A stretch of 5,981 bases of DNA from an uncultured Ruminococcus sp. Lineage in GTDB: Bacteria; Bacillota; Clostridia; Oscillospirales; CAG-272. A program made the translations under genes and the position numbers. Under the pieces are notes generated by a model. That model had not been told where the DNA came from and searched no databases. It saw only the letters and a list, made by a program, of their open reading frames with translations. Where the stretch lies: positions 1 to 5,981 of the forward strand of contig CACZSA010000141.1 of the NCBI GenBank assembly GCA_902783705.1, in the 5' to 3' direction. This document shows positions 5,262 to 5,981 of the stretch, in pieces. Within the stretch, counting starts at the first letter, position 1. Each line of letters opens with the position of its first letter.

Positions 5262-5495
5262 GCATCTGAAACCCTTACGGCACAAGGGGTTTGAAGAAGC
5301 CCCTCTCTGCCTGTACCAACGTTTTACCAAAACTTAAAATATGAGGATCCACGCACAGGGGGCAGACGCTTTGCACACGGCAAGGCGTTTTGTCTTTCAT
5401 GAGAGTTCCTGCAAAAAACACACCGATTGCCCCGGGGGCACGGTGAAATTGCACTGCCATGCCGGATGACTGTACCGCTTCATAGAATCACACAG
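5262..5495. other. Gap between gpmA and lepB, no certain gene
   Basis: No recognised gene. A hairpin with one bulge, AAACCCTT (5269-5276) with AAGGGGTTT (5284-5292), has six T on the - strand 7 bases beyond its stem. A - strand frame of 41 codons (5400 down to 5275) starts MKDKTPC, has a CPLC pair and an AGGA motif just upstream of its ATG, and ends inside that hairpin; I recognise no family. A terminator-like hairpin on the + strand lies inside it. GTGAAATTGC (5443-5452) echoes the 4043-4178 array. Confidence 0.4.
5366..5398 (+). terminator. Orphan terminator-like hairpin
   Basis: ACGCTTTGC (5366-5374) and GCAAGGCGT (5380-5388) form a 9-bp stem with one G-T pair and a 5-base loop, followed on the + strand by a T-rich tail (TTTTGTCTTTC). 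No + strand gene precedes it after the gpmA terminator, so it would end either read-through or an unrecognised small RNA. Confidence 0.4.
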
Positions 5496-5521
5496 AAAAG
5501 CCGCCCCGCGGGACAGCTTTT
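5496..5521 (-). terminator. lepB terminator
   Basis: On the - strand, AAAAGCTGTCCC and GGGGCGGCTTTT pair over 12 bp around GC. Two of the pairs are G-U, so they pair only in the - strand RNA; on the + strand they are C-A mismatches. This points to a function for lepB transcripts. The hairpin begins 15 bases after the lepB stop, and its 3' arm ends in a run of T. Confidence 0.75.
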
Positions 5522-5536
5522 TCGATTCGTATGGAT

Positions 5537-5981
5537 TTACCGCAGAGGCCCGAACGAATCGAGGGGCCAGACGCGGAAGAGCACGACTCCGACGACGCGG
5601 TCCGCCGTCACGCATCCGACCGCGGTGTTGCGGCTGTCGGACGAGGTGCTCCGGTGATCCCCCATCACAAACCACTGCGATTCCGGGACCTGATACGGGA
5701 ATTCGATGTTGCAGTTACCGAGCGCCTTTTCGGTGACGTACGGCTCGTCGATCTCCACGTCGTTAACGTAGACCGTGCCGTCGTCGCTGATGCTGACCCA
5801 TTCGCCGGGCCCCGCGATGACGCGCTTCACGAGGAGCTTGTTGTCCGCGTAGAAAGCGAGCAGGTCGCTCGTGCGGAAATTCCGGCTCTTCACTGCGACG
5901 ATGATGTTGCCGTCCTCGATCGTCGGCGTCATGGACGAGCCGTAGGTCCGCATGACCGGCATCCAGAGGGTCGCCACGAGA
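5537..5981 (-). CDS. lepB: Signal peptidase I, 5' end outside the window
   Basis: This membrane-anchored serine protease removes signal peptides from exported proteins on the outer face of the cytoplasmic membrane. The last 147 or so residues are visible, and the frame is open to the window edge. Motifs in order: YGSSMTPT with the catalytic Ser (codon 5935-5933), DLLAFY, LLVKRVIAGPGEWV with the general-base Lys (codon 5827-5825), a YVNDVEIDEPYV strand, and GDHRSTSSDSRN followed by GCVTADRVVGVVLFRVWPL. All catalytic parts are intact. A GTG at 5977 could be read as a start, but the preceding codon is Leu and the family needs an N-terminal membrane segment ahead of the catalytic Ser, so the true start probably lies beyond 5981. 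The gene converges on gpmA and ends at its own terminator. Confidence 0.93.
   Translation of the reverse strand, partial: LVATLWMPVMRTYGSSMTPTIEDGNIIVAVKSRNFRTSDLLAFYADNKLLVKRVIAGPGEWVSISDDGTVYVNDVEIDEPYVTEKALGNCNIEFPYQVPESQWFVMGDHRSTSSDSRNTAVGCVTADRVVGVVLFRVWPLDSFGPLR

Noticed and set aside
5275..5460. 61-codon - strand frame from 5460
   Set aside because: There is no ribosome binding site before the ATG at 5460; only the internal ATG at 5400 has one, and that shorter version is kept as a weak candidate.
5537..5977. Complete lepB starting at the GTG at 5977
   Set aside because: It would lack the membrane anchor, and the frame continues to the window edge, so the gene is more likely cut off.

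Overview
The window is GC-rich bacterial DNA. It looks like a Gram-positive, probably a clostridial member of the Bacillota. The reasons are a Bacillus-type pyrimidine-nucleoside phosphorylase, a short Bacillus-type cytidine deaminase, a SpoVK/CbxX-type AAA+ ATPase, a Gram-positive-style signal peptidase I, near-consensus housekeeping promoters (TTGCTA-17-TACAAT and TTGACA-17-TATAAT) and purine-rich ribosome binding sites. The sequence alone does not fix the genus.

Layout. Positions 1-334 are a non-coding leader full of inverted and dispersed repeats, ending in a good promoter (273-301). Positions 335-3792 form one apparent operon on the + strand: fucU (L-fucose mutarotase), an AAA+ ATPase of the CbxX/SpoVK family, cdd (cytidine deaminase) and pdp (pyrimidine-nucleoside phosphorylase). 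The first three genes abut exactly (TAAATG junctions), and pdp follows after 38 bases. Positions 3793-4211 are a repeat-rich gap with a 12-bp tandem repeat, a chain of small hairpins each opened by GTGAAAT, and a terminator-like hairpin. gpmA (4283-5029) is a single-gene unit with a consensus promoter and a strong, probably bidirectional terminator. Positions 5108-5495 are a gap with another repeat copy, an operator-like dyad and possible small transcripts. The window ends inside lepB (signal peptidase I) on the - strand, whose 5' end is cut off and whose own terminator lies at 5496-5521.

How the genes fit together. cdd and pdp are consecutive salvage steps: cytidine to uridine, then uridine plus phosphate to uracil and ribose 1-phosphate. 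FucU interconverts sugar anomers (fucose, and by family knowledge possibly ribose), so the operon has a sugar/nucleoside scavenging theme. The AAA+ ATPase in its middle has no obvious role in that theme and is the main functional puzzle. gpmA (lower glycolysis) and lepB (protein export) are housekeeping genes in separate units.

The most unusual non-coding feature is that every gap between transcription units, and no gap inside the operon, is loaded with palindromic repeats. Two repeat families recur in different gaps at high identity. I see no CRISPR array, tRNA, rRNA, transposase or phage gene.
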